Assembly (NCBI GenBank): GCA_024693045.1
Contig: JAILLQ010000036.1
Span: 28,105-92,104, forward strand
Source: Treponema sp.
GTDB lineage: Bacteria > Spirochaetota > Spirochaetia > Treponematales > Treponemataceae
Length of the DNA: 64,000 nt
Direction: 5' to 3'
Shown here: one piece after another, positions 18,719 to 27,615 of the stretch
Layout: the number at the start of each line of letters is the position of its first letter
How positions within the stretch are numbered: the stretch's first letter is position 1
Made by a program: the position numbers and the translations under genes
The notes under the pieces: generated by a model
Databases searched by the model: none
The model's input: only the letters and a program-made list of their open reading frames with translations
Told to the model about the DNA's origin: nothing

Positions 18719-19003
18719 TTGGCTACTAAGAAAACATCTGCAGAAAAGCGTCATGCACAGAGTGAAGTTCGCAGACTTCATAACAAGGCTATTAAAAGCA
18801 CTTGTAAGACATATGCGAAGCAGTTTGTAGAAGCTGTTCATGCAAAAGACCAGGCATTGGCTGAATCAAAGCTCAAGTCACTTATCAGTGAACTCGATTC
18901 AGCTAGAAGCAAGGGTGTTTTGACAAGAAACTCTGTTTCTCGCAAGAAGTCTCGTATGATGAAACTTTACAATGTTTCATTTGCTGCTAACACAGCGAAA
19001 TAA
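18719..19003 (+). CDS. rpsT: 30S ribosomal protein S20 (TTG start)
   Basis: MATKKTSAEKRHAQSEVRRLHNKAIKST.. S20 signature. Confidence 0.95.
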   Translation: MATKKTSAEKRHAQSEVRRLHNKAIKSTCKTYAKQFVEAVHAKDQALAESKLKSLISELDSARSKGVLTRNSVSRKKSRMMKLYNVSFAANTAK

Positions 19004-19022
19004 CTTATTAGTTATTAAAGTT

Positions 19023-19057
19023 AAATCCAGTTGTGTTTACCTCAACTGGATTTTTTT
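19023..19057 (+). terminator. Rho-independent terminator after rpsT
   Basis: AAATCCAGTTG..CAACTGGATTTTTTT. Confidence 0.9.
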
Positions 19058-19079
19058 ATGTAAACAGTGAGGTTTTATT

Positions 19080-19394
19080 ATGAGAGGAAAGAAAATGACC
19101 AAAAATGATTTGGTCGAAGCAGTTTATTTTAAATCTGACTGCGAAAAATATTTAATCCAAGATATTATTGAAAAATTTTTAAAAGAAGTAAAAAAGTCTT
19201 TAGAAAATGGATCTACGATTGAGCTGCGTGGATTTGGAACTTTTGAACCTCGCTTAAGAAAGGGTAGAAAAGTCGCTCGTAATCCAAAAACAGGCGAAAC
19301 TCTTTCTGTTGCTCCTCATTATGTTGCTGCTTTCAGGGCAGGTCAGGAGTTAAGGGAAAATATTGCAAAATTAGATGTTTCGAATAATAAATAA
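19080..19394 (+). CDS. HU-family DNA-binding protein
   Basis: MTKNDLVEAVYFK..GSTIELRGFGTFEPRLRKGRKVARNPKTGE. Confidence 0.93.
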   Translation: MRGKKMTKNDLVEAVYFKSDCEKYLIQDIIEKFLKEVKKSLENGSTIELRGFGTFEPRLRKGRKVARNPKTGETLSVAPHYVAAFRAGQELRENIAKLDVSNNK

Positions 19395-19397
19395 GTG

Positions 19398-20837
19398 ATG
19401 TCTGAAAAAACTTTTGCAATTGGCCGAAAAGTTAGAATTATCCTCCTTGTATTAGCAGCAATACTTTTCGGTTTCTCTAATTCCTTTTTTGCATGGTTTC
19501 TTTTTCTTCCCATGCTAATTTTAGTTAAAGAACTTCCATTTAATAAACAAATTTTTTACGGTTTAGCTTACGGCTTTCTTTCCTATTTCTTCTTACTTTT
19601 ATGGATGTTGAAATTTAGTCTTTTAGCTCTTTTTGCTTCCTGTTTACTTTACGCCTTTTATTGGGCTTTAATATTTTGTCTTCTTAAATTCATTATTAAT
19701 AAATTTTCAATTTTATCAATTTTTTTAATTCCTTTTGCTATAACTCTGTTTGAATATATCCGTTCTCAGGGATTTTTGGGCTTTACTTATGGAATCAATG
19801 CTTACTCTCAGGCTGAAAATATTTACTTTATACAAGTTGCCGACTTGGTGGGGCTTTATGGACTCTCTTTTGTCCTTAATCTTTCTTCGACTTTACTTTT
19901 TTATGCATTTTATCACTTTAAAAAGGAAAAGTTTAAAGAGCTAATCATTATTTTTATACCATTTTTAACATTAGTTTTTGGAATATACATTTATGGTTTT
20001 GTACGTATTCACCAACAAAAGAGAATCGAAAATAATGCGGAAAAAATTACTGTTTGTGCAATACAAAATAATGCAGATCCCTGGAAGGGTGGAATAGATT
20101 TTTACGAAAAGTCCCTGGACGATTTAATAGCTCTTTCTTTGAAGGCAATTGAGGAGAATCCCGATATAGAATTACTTGTATGGCCCGAAACTGCTGTTGT
20201 TCCTTCTATACTGAAACATTACGATAGTCAGGATTTGAGACGAAAACGATTAGTAAATAAGCTTCTTAATTTTATTGAAAGCCAGAAGCCTGCTTTTGTA
20301 ATAGGAAATTTTAATTCAATTGATGGAAAAGATTTCAATAGTGCTTTTTATTTTTCTCCGGGAAAAAATGTAATACCTCCTAGACCCCTTCATTATGAAA
20401 AAAAACATTTAGTTCCCTTTTGTGAGTATTTCCCTTATAAAGATTATTTTCCATATTTTTATGAAAAATTACTGAAAGGGGATACTCATATGTGGGAGCC
20501 TGGAAGTAGTGATATAGTTTTTGAGCATTCTGGTTTTAAATTTTCTACCCCTATTTGTTTTGAAGATACTTTTGATTATGATTGTCGAAGAATGGTAAAA
20601 AATGGAGCACGAGCCTTAGTAAATCTTTCTAATGATGCCTGGTCTAAAAGTTATCGCTGTCAGAAACAGCATTTGCAGGCAGCAGTATTTCGTTGTGTAG
20701 AAAATAGAGTTCCTGCAATAAGGAGCTGTTCAAGTGGCCAAACTTGCATAATAAACACTTATGGAAAAATTACATTTAGAATAAAGGCATTCGAACAAAA
20801 TTATCTTGTTGGTAAATTAGTAAAACTTGCCACTTAA
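19398..20837 (+). CDS. lnt: apolipoprotein N-acyltransferase
   Basis: Multiple TM helices then nitrilase-like domain (LLVWPETAVVPS, HLVPFCEYFPY, PICFEDTFDYDCR, LVNLSNDAWSKS). Confidence 0.93.
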   Translation: MSEKTFAIGRKVRIILLVLAAILFGFSNSFFAWFLFLPMLILVKELPFNKQIFYGLAYGFLSYFFLLLWMLKFSLLALFASCLLYAFYWALIFCLLKFIINKFSILSIFLIPFAITLFEYIRSQGFLGFTYGINAYSQAENIYFIQVADLVGLYGLSFVLNLSSTLLFYAFYHFKKEKFKELIIIFIPFLTLVFGIYIYGFVRIHQQKRIENNAEKITVCAIQNNADPWKGGIDFYEKSLDDLIALSLKAIEENPDIELLVWPETAVVPSILKHYDSQDLRRKRLVNKLLNFIESQKPAFVIGNFNSIDGKDFNSAFYFSPGKNVIPPRPLHYEKKHLVPFCEYFPYKDYFPYFYEKLLKGDTHMWEPGSSDIVFEHSGFKFSTPICFEDTFDYDCRRMVKNGARALVNLSNDAWSKSYRCQKQHLQAAVFRCVENRVPAIRSCSSGQTCIINTYGKITFRIKAFEQNYLVGKLVKLAT

Positions 20838-20861
20838 AAGGAAATACTATAAAATCAAATT

Positions 20862-21314
20862 ATGAGCGCAGAAGAAAAAGCAGAAATTAATGAAAAAAAA
20901 GTAGATGACGAAAAACCAACACTTACAGTTTTTGGTCCTGAAACAGAATTTGATGGTGTTCTTGAATTTAGTGATGATTTAATTATTACCGGAAAGTTTA
21001 ATGGTCGAATTAAGGCAAGTGGTAATCTTGAAATTGCAAAAGATTCAATTTGCAATGTAGAAAAAATTTCTGCCAAATCTATAGTTATATCTGGCTCTGT
21101 AACTGGAAATCTGGAAGCTGGAGAAAGGGTTGAAATCTGTAACGGAGGTTCTGTTTTAGGTGATATTGTTACTGCAAGGTTAAGAATCGAAAATAATGTT
21201 GATTTTAATGGGCAGATTACAATGCTTGATAAAGAACCTGAAGAAAATCTTTTTGCCTCTAGTAGTGCAGAATACAAACAGGCAATGGTTTTACGCACAG
21301 ATATTATTGAATAA
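20862..21314 (+). CDS. bactofilin (polymer-forming cytoskeletal protein)
   Basis: TEFDGVLEFSDDLIITGKFNGRIKASGNLEIAKDS.. right-handed beta-helix bactofilin pattern. Confidence 0.88.
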   Translation: MSAEEKAEINEKKVDDEKPTLTVFGPETEFDGVLEFSDDLIITGKFNGRIKASGNLEIAKDSICNVEKISAKSIVISGSVTGNLEAGERVEICNGGSVLGDIVTARLRIENNVDFNGQITMLDKEPEENLFASSSAEYKQAMVLRTDIIE

Positions 21315-21454
21315 AGCTAATTGTTTTTTTGTTGACACTTTTTGCAAAAAAGTGTATTACATAAAAAATCTTCAATTTGAAGTAGTGAAATAAAATAAAT
21401 ATTCCTTGTTTATCAAATCAATTTATATAAAATCTATACATATGGAGTTTTTTA

Positions 21455-23260
21455 ATGGCCTTTACTAGACGGCGAAAAACTGAAGAGTCTGCTGAAGAAC
21501 AGGTTCAGTCTGAATCTATGCAGAATCAACTCGAATTCGAAGCTCAGCCAGAATCCTATGAAGCTTCTGAATCAATTTCAAATGACGGGGATGATTATTC
21601 AGATCAAGAGCAGAATTATACCCCGGAAACACAAGCAGACAGCGAAAGTTCAGTTGATGAAAGTACTGATGCAAATGCTGAGTCCTCTGATTCCGGAGAA
21701 ACTAGAAAGGTCCGAATCGTTAGACCTAAAAGAAAAGTGCAGGTAAAAACTGCTTCTGAAGAATCTTCTGATCATCCAAGTGAAAGTGACAATTCCCACC
21801 AAAATCAAAATAACCGCTGGAACAACAATCGTAACAATAATGCAAATAATGGATATAATCGACGCCCAATGAATAATAACCGTCGAGGTATGTTCCACAG
21901 CGAAATGCCTGTTCCTACTGGTACTGTAGATCCTTCAATCATGCAGGTTACTGGAGACGGAAGTGATGAAAATGCTTCTAAGCCACGCCTTTTAATCAAT
22001 GACCTGACTGCTATGGGTATGCATGAACTTCGTGATTTGGCTACAAAGTATGGCTTTAATCCTGATGACCTTGCTCCTATGAAAAAGCAGGAATTGATTT
22101 TTGTCATTCTTAAGGCCCATACAGAACATGGTGGAATTATTTTTGCTTCAGGTGCCCTTGAAATTCTTCCTGATGGCTATGGATTCCTTCGTTCGCCACA
22201 GAATTCTTATCTTCCTGGTCCAGATGATATTTATATTTCACCTAGCCAGATTCGTCTATTCAATCTAAAAACTGGTGATACTGTTTACGGTCAGACTCGT
22301 TCTCCTAAAGAAGGTGAACGTTTCTTTGCACTTCTTCGCATTGAAACTGTAAACTTTGATGAACCTCGTGTGGCTCAGACTCGTATTCCTTTTGAAAATT
22401 TAACTCCGTTATATCCAAAAGAAAAACTCAGACTTGAAACAATTTCGACAGAAGTTTCAAGCCGAATCGTTGATCTGTTTAGCCCAATCGGTAAAGGTCA
22501 GCGTCTTTTGATTGTAGCACCTCCAAAAGCCGGTAAGACAACTTTGATGCAGAAGATTGCAAATTCAATTACTTCTAATCACCCTGAAGTATACTTAATT
22601 GTCCTTCTTATCGATGAACGACCGGAAGAAGTTACAGAAATGGAAAGAGCAATTAAGGGCGAAGTTATTTCTTCTACTTTTGATGAACAGGCTACTCGTC
22701 ACGTGCAGGTTGCTGAAATGGTTCTTGAAAAGGCAAAAAGGCTTGTTGAACACAAAAGAGATGTTGTAATTTTGCTTGATTCTATCACTCGTCTTGCCCG
22801 TGCTTATAACGTTACTGTTCCTACTTCAGGAAAGGTTCTTTCCGGTGGTGTTGACTCTAACGCTTTGCACCGTCCTAAGAGATTCTTTGGTGCTGCCCGA
22901 AATATTGAAGAAGGCGGATCTTTGACTATTATTTCTACAGCTCTTGTTGAAACTGGCAGCCGTATGGATGAAGTTATTTTCGAAGAATTTAAAGGAACTG
23001 GTAACTCAGAAATTGACCTTGATAGAAAACTTGCAGAACGTCGTCTTTTCCCTGCTATCAATATCAAAAAGTCAGGAACAAGACGAGAAGAACTTCTTCT
23101 TTCAGACAACGAATTGCAGAAACTTTGGGTTCTTCGTAAAGTATTTGGTCCAATGGAAGACACAGAAATCCTTGAGCTTATTCTTGACCGCATGAAGAAG
23201 AGTAAGACTAATGAAGCTTTCCTTGCCAGCATGAATACTGGAACAGCTGGAATGGAGTAA
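21455..23260 (+). CDS. rho: transcription termination factor Rho with Asn-rich N-terminal extension
   Basis: [53 protein letters not shown]-terminal [26 protein letters not shown]. Confidence 0.97.
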   Translation: MAFTRRRKTEESAEEQVQSESMQNQLEFEAQPESYEASESISNDGDDYSDQEQNYTPETQADSESSVDESTDANAESSDSGETRKVRIVRPKRKVQVKTASEESSDHPSESDNSHQNQNNRWNNNRNNNANNGYNRRPMNNNRRGMFHSEMPVPTGTVDPSIMQVTGDGSDENASKPRLLINDLTAMGMHELRDLATKYGFNPDDLAPMKKQELIFVILKAHTEHGGIIFASGALEILPDGYGFLRSPQNSYLPGPDDIYISPSQIRLFNLKTGDTVYGQTRSPKEGERFFALLRIETVNFDEPRVAQTRIPFENLTPLYPKEKLRLETISTEVSSRIVDLFSPIGKGQRLLIVAPPKAGKTTLMQKIANSITSNHPEVYLIVLLIDERPEEVTEMERAIKGEVISSTFDEQATRHVQVAEMVLEKAKRLVEHKRDVVILLDSITRLARAYNVTVPTSGKVLSGGVDSNALHRPKRFFGAARNIEEGGSLTIISTALVETGSRMDEVIFEEFKGTGNSEIDLDRKLAERRLFPAINIKKSGTRREELLLSDNELQKLWVLRKVFGPMEDTEILELILDRMKKSKTNEAFLASMNTGTAGME

Positions 23261-23383
23261 TTCTAGCTATTGAAACTATTCTTCAATAGTGCTATTATTT
23301 TGGCACTTATATTTCAATATTGTAAGTTGTGGTAACGTTTTGATTCGTTCCGCGTTACCGGGCAACTGCAGTGGGAGTAAAAA

Positions 23384-23596
23384 ATGAAAAAAGGTATTCA
23401 CCCAGAATACAAATTGACAAAGATTACTTGCGTTTGCGGTAATGTAATTGAAACACGTTCAACAGTTGAAAATATCAACGTTGAAATTTGTTCTGCTTGC
23501 CACCCATTCTATACTGGTAAACAGAAACTTGTTGATACTGCTGGTCGTATCGATCGCTTCAACAAACGATACGGAATCAAGGCAGACAATAAATAA
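23384..23596 (+). CDS. rpmE: 50S ribosomal protein L31 (zinc-binding type)
   Basis: [58 protein letters not shown]. Confidence 0.97.
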   Translation: MKKGIHPEYKLTKITCVCGNVIETRSTVENINVEICSACHPFYTGKQKLVDTAGRIDRFNKRYGIKADNK

Positions 23597-23613
23597 TTTT
23601 TGCCGCCGTAATA

Positions 23614-23658
23614 AAACGGGCTGTCTAAAGTTGGATTAGACAGCCCGTTATTTTTTTA
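23614..23658 (+). terminator. Rho-independent terminator after rpmE
   Basis: AACGGGCTGTCTAA..TTAGACAGCCCGTT then a T run. Confidence 0.93.
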
Positions 23659-23662
23659 CTTA

Positions 23663-24088
23663 CTATTTAAGAATTTTGTATAGAATCCTGTAAAGAAATT
23701 CTGCTTCTTCTTTTGTAATATTTAAGCAGGATGAAATTTCTTTCGGAACAAAGCTTGCCTTATCCCTTAATTCCATTCCAATTTTTGTAATATTTACATC
23801 TAGAACTCTTTCGTCTTTAGATGAGCGTTCCCTTGTTATAAATCCTTTTTTTTCTAAAGTTTTTAGTAGGGGAGTTAGAGTTCCAGAGTCCAGGTATAAA
23901 AATTCTCCTAATTTTTTTACACTGATTTTCCTTTCCTGCCACAATACCATCATTGTTATGTATTGAGTATAAGTCAGTTCAATTTTATCCAGCAAAGGCT
24001 TGTATTTTCGCACAACTTCTTTTGCTGCTGCATATAGAGGAAAGCAGAGTTGGTTTTCAAGCTTTAATGATTCATAATTATCTGACAT
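23663..24088 (-). CDS. ohrR: MarR/OhrR-family peroxide-sensing repressor
   Basis: LENQLCFPLYAAAKEVVRKYKPLLDKIELTYTQYITMMVLW carries the OhrR reactive-Cys signature (LxNQLCFxLYA..YTQY). Confidence 0.88.
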   Translation of the reverse strand: MSDNYESLKLENQLCFPLYAAAKEVVRKYKPLLDKIELTYTQYITMMVLWQERKISVKKLGEFLYLDSGTLTPLLKTLEKKGFITRERSSKDERVLDVNITKIGMELRDKASFVPKEISSCLNITKEEAEFLYRILYKILK

Positions 24089-24097
24089 TATTCGTTC

Positions 24098-24637
24098 CTA
24101 CAACAATTCGAGGATTTTTTCTTTTAAACTTTCCATTGAATCTGTTGGTTCAAATCTGCCGGCAATATTACCTTCCTTATCAAAGAGAATTTTTGTAAAA
24201 TTCCACTTTATGTTACCGTTATTTTTGTAATCCTTGTCTGTTTTCTTTACAACAGCAGAAAGCATAAGTCCTGAGGCTCCCTTGAAACCAGCAAATTTTG
24301 TATTTTCTCTTATCCATTTGTAAAGAGGAATTGAATTTTCACCATTTACATCAATTTTTGCAAACTGAGGAAAAGTTATTCCAAAGCGTCCTGTGCAAAA
24401 AGTGTGTATTTCTTCACTTGATTCAGGGGCCTGGTTAGCAAATTGATTACATGGAAAGTCGAGAATTTCAAGCCCCTTGTCATGAAGTTCTGTGTAGATT
24501 TCCTGCAGTTCCTTGTACTGAGGTGTAAAACCACAGGCAGTTGCAGTATTTACAACAAGAGCGACTTTTCCTTTAAAATCTGATAAAGCTTTGTCACTTC
24601 CATCCCGATTTTTTACTGTAAAATCATATAAATTCAT
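24098..24637 (-). CDS. glutathione peroxidase family protein (Cys type)
   Basis: VVNTATACGFTPQYKELQEIY; LDFPCNQFANQAP; IKWNFTKILFDKEG. Confidence 0.95.
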   Translation of the reverse strand: MNLYDFTVKNRDGSDKALSDFKGKVALVVNTATACGFTPQYKELQEIYTELHDKGLEILDFPCNQFANQAPESSEEIHTFCTGRFGITFPQFAKIDVNGENSIPLYKWIRENTKFAGFKGASGLMLSAVVKKTDKDYKNNGNIKWNFTKILFDKEGNIAGRFEPTDSMESLKEKILELL

Positions 24638-24672
24638 ATTTCCTCCAGCTTTGAAAATATTAAAGTGTTAAG

Positions 24673-24687
24673 TACAATTAAATAGTA
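24673..24687. promoter_or_regulatory. second OhrR-like box
   Basis: TACAATTAAATAGTA differs at one position from the B. subtilis OhrR half-operator TACAATTAAATTGTA (recalled from literature). Confidence 0.65.
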
Positions 24688-24700
24688 CGCAATTAAACTA

Positions 24701-24726
24701 TAATTAGATTGTATACAATCTAATTA
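24701..24726. promoter_or_regulatory. OhrR-type operator, perfect 26-bp palindrome
   Basis: TAATTAGATTGTATACAATCTAATTA is its own reverse complement; contains the -10 of the minus-strand GPx-ohrR promoter. Confidence 0.85.
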
Positions 24727-24736
24727 CGCTGGTCAA
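24708..24736 (-). promoter_or_regulatory. sigma70-type promoter for GPx-ohrR operon
   Basis: Minus strand TTGACC - 17 bp - TACAAT. Confidence 0.78.
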
Positions 24737-24744
24737 GTTTTTTT

Positions 24745-25839
24745 TTAGAAAAGTTGAATTTTCCAGAGACGATGACATTTACTTCCTTCGAAATCTTTTG
24801 GAATTGATTCCTGAGTCATGTCTTTCCAGTCCGTATTCTTTGGAAGAGCTTTTGAATCGAAAGAAAGTCTTGTGCTGTTTGTGCTGAAGTATAGTACACC
24901 ATTAGGTTTTAGAATACTTACTGCATTTTTTACAAGTTCCGGCCAGTCTCTGTTTATATCAAGTACATTTTCAGTAGATTTTGAGTTACTGAAAGTAGGA
25001 GGGTCAAGAATAATTATGTCAAACTTTTTTTCTTCGGGTAGAGAAGAAGCTTTTTTTTCGAGCCAAGCAATTACGTCTGCTCTTGTAAATACATATTTTT
25101 CTTTTGAACGGAATCCGTTTTTTTTCATATTTTCTTCTGCCCAAGAAAGGTATGTATTTGATAAATCTACCGATTCAACATACGAAGCATTTCCTCTTGC
25201 TGCATACAGGGAAAAACTTCCTGTGTAGCAGAATAGATTCAAAACTCTTTTGTTTTCGGAATTTTCTTCTACCATTGAGCGCAGAGGCCTATGGTCAAAA
25301 AACAATCCTGTGTCAAGGTAACTTGTAAGGTCAATCTTAAGTATATTTCCTTTTTCCTGTATTGAGCCTTCTATTATTTTTCTTCCTGAAGTTTTTTCGT
25401 ACTGAGAAAGTCCTTTTTGCTGTTTTCTTTCTTTTTTTATAATGTGGTCGCTTTGTATATTAAGTACTTTAGCGGCACTTTCAGCCATTAATGAAAACCA
25501 CAATTCTTCTTCTTCTGCAGCTTTCTCGTAAGGTCTTTCATAAAGATACAAAACTGCATAGCGGCGTTCTTCAATTTCTTTTTCTATTTCCGGATCGTTT
25601 TGACTTATTCTTTTGTTTTGATTTTCAATAAAATCCCTGCATTCTTCAGGTGTGTTTATATATGAGGGAAGAAATTCATAAATATCCAGGGAGAGAGGAA
25701 TTTCTGGTATATCACGGTCGTAAAGTCTGTATGAACTGACCGAATTTTTTCGGGCCCATTTTCGTAATTCTTTGTATTTCTTTTTTAGGCGGTTAGAAAA
25801 TAATTCTGCCTGGTATGAGTTTTTGTTTTCCATGTGCAT
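24745..25839 (-). CDS. RlmK/RlmI-like class I SAM rRNA methyltransferase
   Basis: FSNRLKKKYKELRKWARKNSVSSYRLYDRDIPE; RKQQKGLSQYEK; DLTSYLDTGLFFDHRPLR; VLNLFCYTGSFSLYAA; IILDPPTFS. Confidence 0.88.
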   Translation of the reverse strand: MHMENKNSYQAELFSNRLKKKYKELRKWARKNSVSSYRLYDRDIPEIPLSLDIYEFLPSYINTPEECRDFIENQNKRISQNDPEIEKEIEERRYAVLYLYERPYEKAAEEEELWFSLMAESAAKVLNIQSDHIIKKERKQQKGLSQYEKTSGRKIIEGSIQEKGNILKIDLTSYLDTGLFFDHRPLRSMVEENSENKRVLNLFCYTGSFSLYAARGNASYVESVDLSNTYLSWAEENMKKNGFRSKEKYVFTRADVIAWLEKKASSLPEEKKFDIIILDPPTFSNSKSTENVLDINRDWPELVKNAVSILKPNGVLYFSTNSTRLSFDSKALPKNTDWKDMTQESIPKDFEGSKCHRLWKIQLF

Positions 25840-25868
25840 ACTCTATCATTTTTTTTATTGTAGGGGAA

Positions 25869-27143
25869 TTATAATACCTCTGGAAAAGCTTTTATGTCTG
25901 TTGTGTAATCCGGACTTTTGAATTCTCTTTTTAATTCCCAGTTTTCTTTTTCCTCTCTTACTTTTAATCCTTGGGCTATACTTAAGGATTCTTTCCCGAA
26001 TTTTGAGTTTACCCGGTCAAATGAATCCATGATGGCATCATATAGTTCTTTTTTCTTTTCTTCTTCGAATTCAAATAGCTTTAGATTCTGACTTTCCTTT
26101 TGAAGTCCAAGAAGGTTTACAGAGGCCTTTCTGTAGCCATAGCCACACCTGTATATATTTGTTAAAAGCTTACAGGCCTCTTCTGTTATTTCTGGTAGAT
26201 AGGAAGTTGCTTTTTCTAGCCTTTTGCCGCTTCCATTAAAATAGTGAAGTTCCGGATTGAAATCACATTCAAAAGGAGCTGCCGTGGATAATGTTACATA
26301 AATGCTTGAGCAGCATTGTTTTTCTTCCCGTAATTTTCTGACTGCATTTTTGCAGAAGCAGGTCACGGCTTCTAGTATTTCTTCTAAATCGTAAACGGCT
26401 TTTTGAAAACTCCTGGAAGAGACTATGTTTTGCGATTCACTTCTTTTTATATATTCTATGCATTCTTTTCCGTTTAATTCCATGACAGTTTTCATTCCAC
26501 TTATGGTCATGTACTTTTTTGCCTTGTCTAAAGAAAGCTGGCTCAGTAAGAGGGCGTTTGTTATTCCTGACCTTTTTAGAAATTCAGCTTTAGCTCTTCC
26601 GATATTCCATACCTTATCTACAGAAAAATTTTTTAAGGTATCGGTTTGATTGCATTCATACCAGTTAAAAACTCCTCCATTATTTTTTGCAAGTTTGTTG
26701 CACATTTTTGCCAGTGTTTTTGTTGGGGCTATTCCTACAGAAACTGGTATTCCAAGTTGCTTCCAAATAAGATTTTTTAAAAAAAGAGCAAATTGGCTGT
26801 AGTTAAAGTTTACAAAGTCGGGAATAAACAGAAAACTTTCATCGATTGAGTAGATTTCAGTCTTTTCGGCGAAAACAGAGTATATAGAGTTTAAACGGTA
26901 AGAAATATCTGCGTAGAGAGTATAATTTGAACTGAATACGCAAACTCCATTTTCTTCGCAGAATTTCTTCTTCTTAAAAAAAGCATCTCCTCTTTTTAAT
27001 CCGATGGCCTTAGCTTCATCTGTAAGAGCGATTATTATTCCGTCGTTGTTTGAAAGAACTATAACGGGTTTATTTCGCAGATCGGGCCTGAAAAGTCTTT
27101 CACAGGAACAGTAAAAACTGTTGCCGTCAACATGCAGAATCAT
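25869..27143 (-). CDS. umuC: Y-family DNA polymerase, UmuC-like
   Basis: LHVDGNSFYCSCERLFRPDLRNKPVIVLSNNDG; YSIDESF; GIPVSVGIAPTKTLAKMCNKLAK; UmuC-type C-terminus. Confidence 0.93.
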   Translation of the reverse strand: MILHVDGNSFYCSCERLFRPDLRNKPVIVLSNNDGIIIALTDEAKAIGLKRGDAFFKKKKFCEENGVCVFSSNYTLYADISYRLNSIYSVFAEKTEIYSIDESFLFIPDFVNFNYSQFALFLKNLIWKQLGIPVSVGIAPTKTLAKMCNKLAKNNGGVFNWYECNQTDTLKNFSVDKVWNIGRAKAEFLKRSGITNALLLSQLSLDKAKKYMTISGMKTVMELNGKECIEYIKRSESQNIVSSRSFQKAVYDLEEILEAVTCFCKNAVRKLREEKQCCSSIYVTLSTAAPFECDFNPELHYFNGSGKRLEKATSYLPEITEEACKLLTNIYRCGYGYRKASVNLLGLQKESQNLKLFEFEEEKKKELYDAIMDSFDRVNSKFGKESLSIAQGLKVREEKENWELKREFKSPDYTTDIKAFPEVL

Positions 27144-27496
27144 AAGTCATTTCCCGATAGCGTATGAATATTATAGGTTGCAACTCCAAAGATATCGTAA
27201 ACTCTTTCCCATCGGTTCTGGTGCTTAAAGACAAAACATTTCCATTTTTTTGAAAATAGAATCTGCCTGCACAAAAAACTACCTTCATGAATTAATACAA
27301 CTATGCTGCCGTCTTTTGGTTTTTTTGACCTGTCTATTATTAGTAAATCGCCGTTTTGTATATGATGTTCTTCCATGTCATTTCCTTTAAAACGAAATTC
27401 AAATTCAGCAGCAGGGAAGGGGCGTAGTACTCTGTTAAAATCCAGTCTTTCCTGTTCGTATTCTGTGGCTGGGCTTGCAAATCCTGTCGTTTTCAT
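27140..27496 (-). CDS. UmuD'-like protein without catalytic Ser/Lys
   Basis: GFASPATEYEQERLDFNRVL..KGNDMEEHHIQNGDLLIIDR..EGSFLCRQIL aligns to UmuD; overlaps umuC by 4 nt. Confidence 0.85.
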   Translation of the reverse strand: MKTTGFASPATEYEQERLDFNRVLRPFPAAEFEFRFKGNDMEEHHIQNGDLLIIDRSKKPKDGSIVVLIHEGSFLCRQILFSKKWKCFVFKHQNRWERVYDIFGVATYNIHTLSGNDL

Positions 27497-27545
27497 GATT
27501 CTTTCCTATTCTTTGCTTGTAAAATGTGATATACTCTACTAGTAA

Positions 27546-27574
27546 AGTTTATTATCTAATTATTTTAAAGTCAA
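27546..27574 (-). promoter_or_regulatory. candidate sigma70-type promoter for umuD-umuC
   Basis: Minus strand TTGACT - 17 bp - TAAACT. Confidence 0.65.
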
Positions 27575-27600
27575 TAAAATAATCAAACAGTTATTTTATT
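27573..27600. promoter_or_regulatory. inverted repeat, candidate operator of the divergent S24 regulator
   Basis: AATAAAATAA-N8-TTATTTTATT, perfect 10-bp arms, abutting the umu -35 element. Confidence 0.6.
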
Positions 27601-27615
27601 GTGTAAGGAAATTTA

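Noticed and set aside
20855-21298. 147-aa minus-strand ORF opposite bactofilin
   Set aside because: Mirror of the bactofilin gene; the plus strand matches a known family
22804-23232. 142-aa antisense ORF within rho
   Set aside because: Lies opposite the highly conserved Rho ATPase core; composition is a by-product of rho codons
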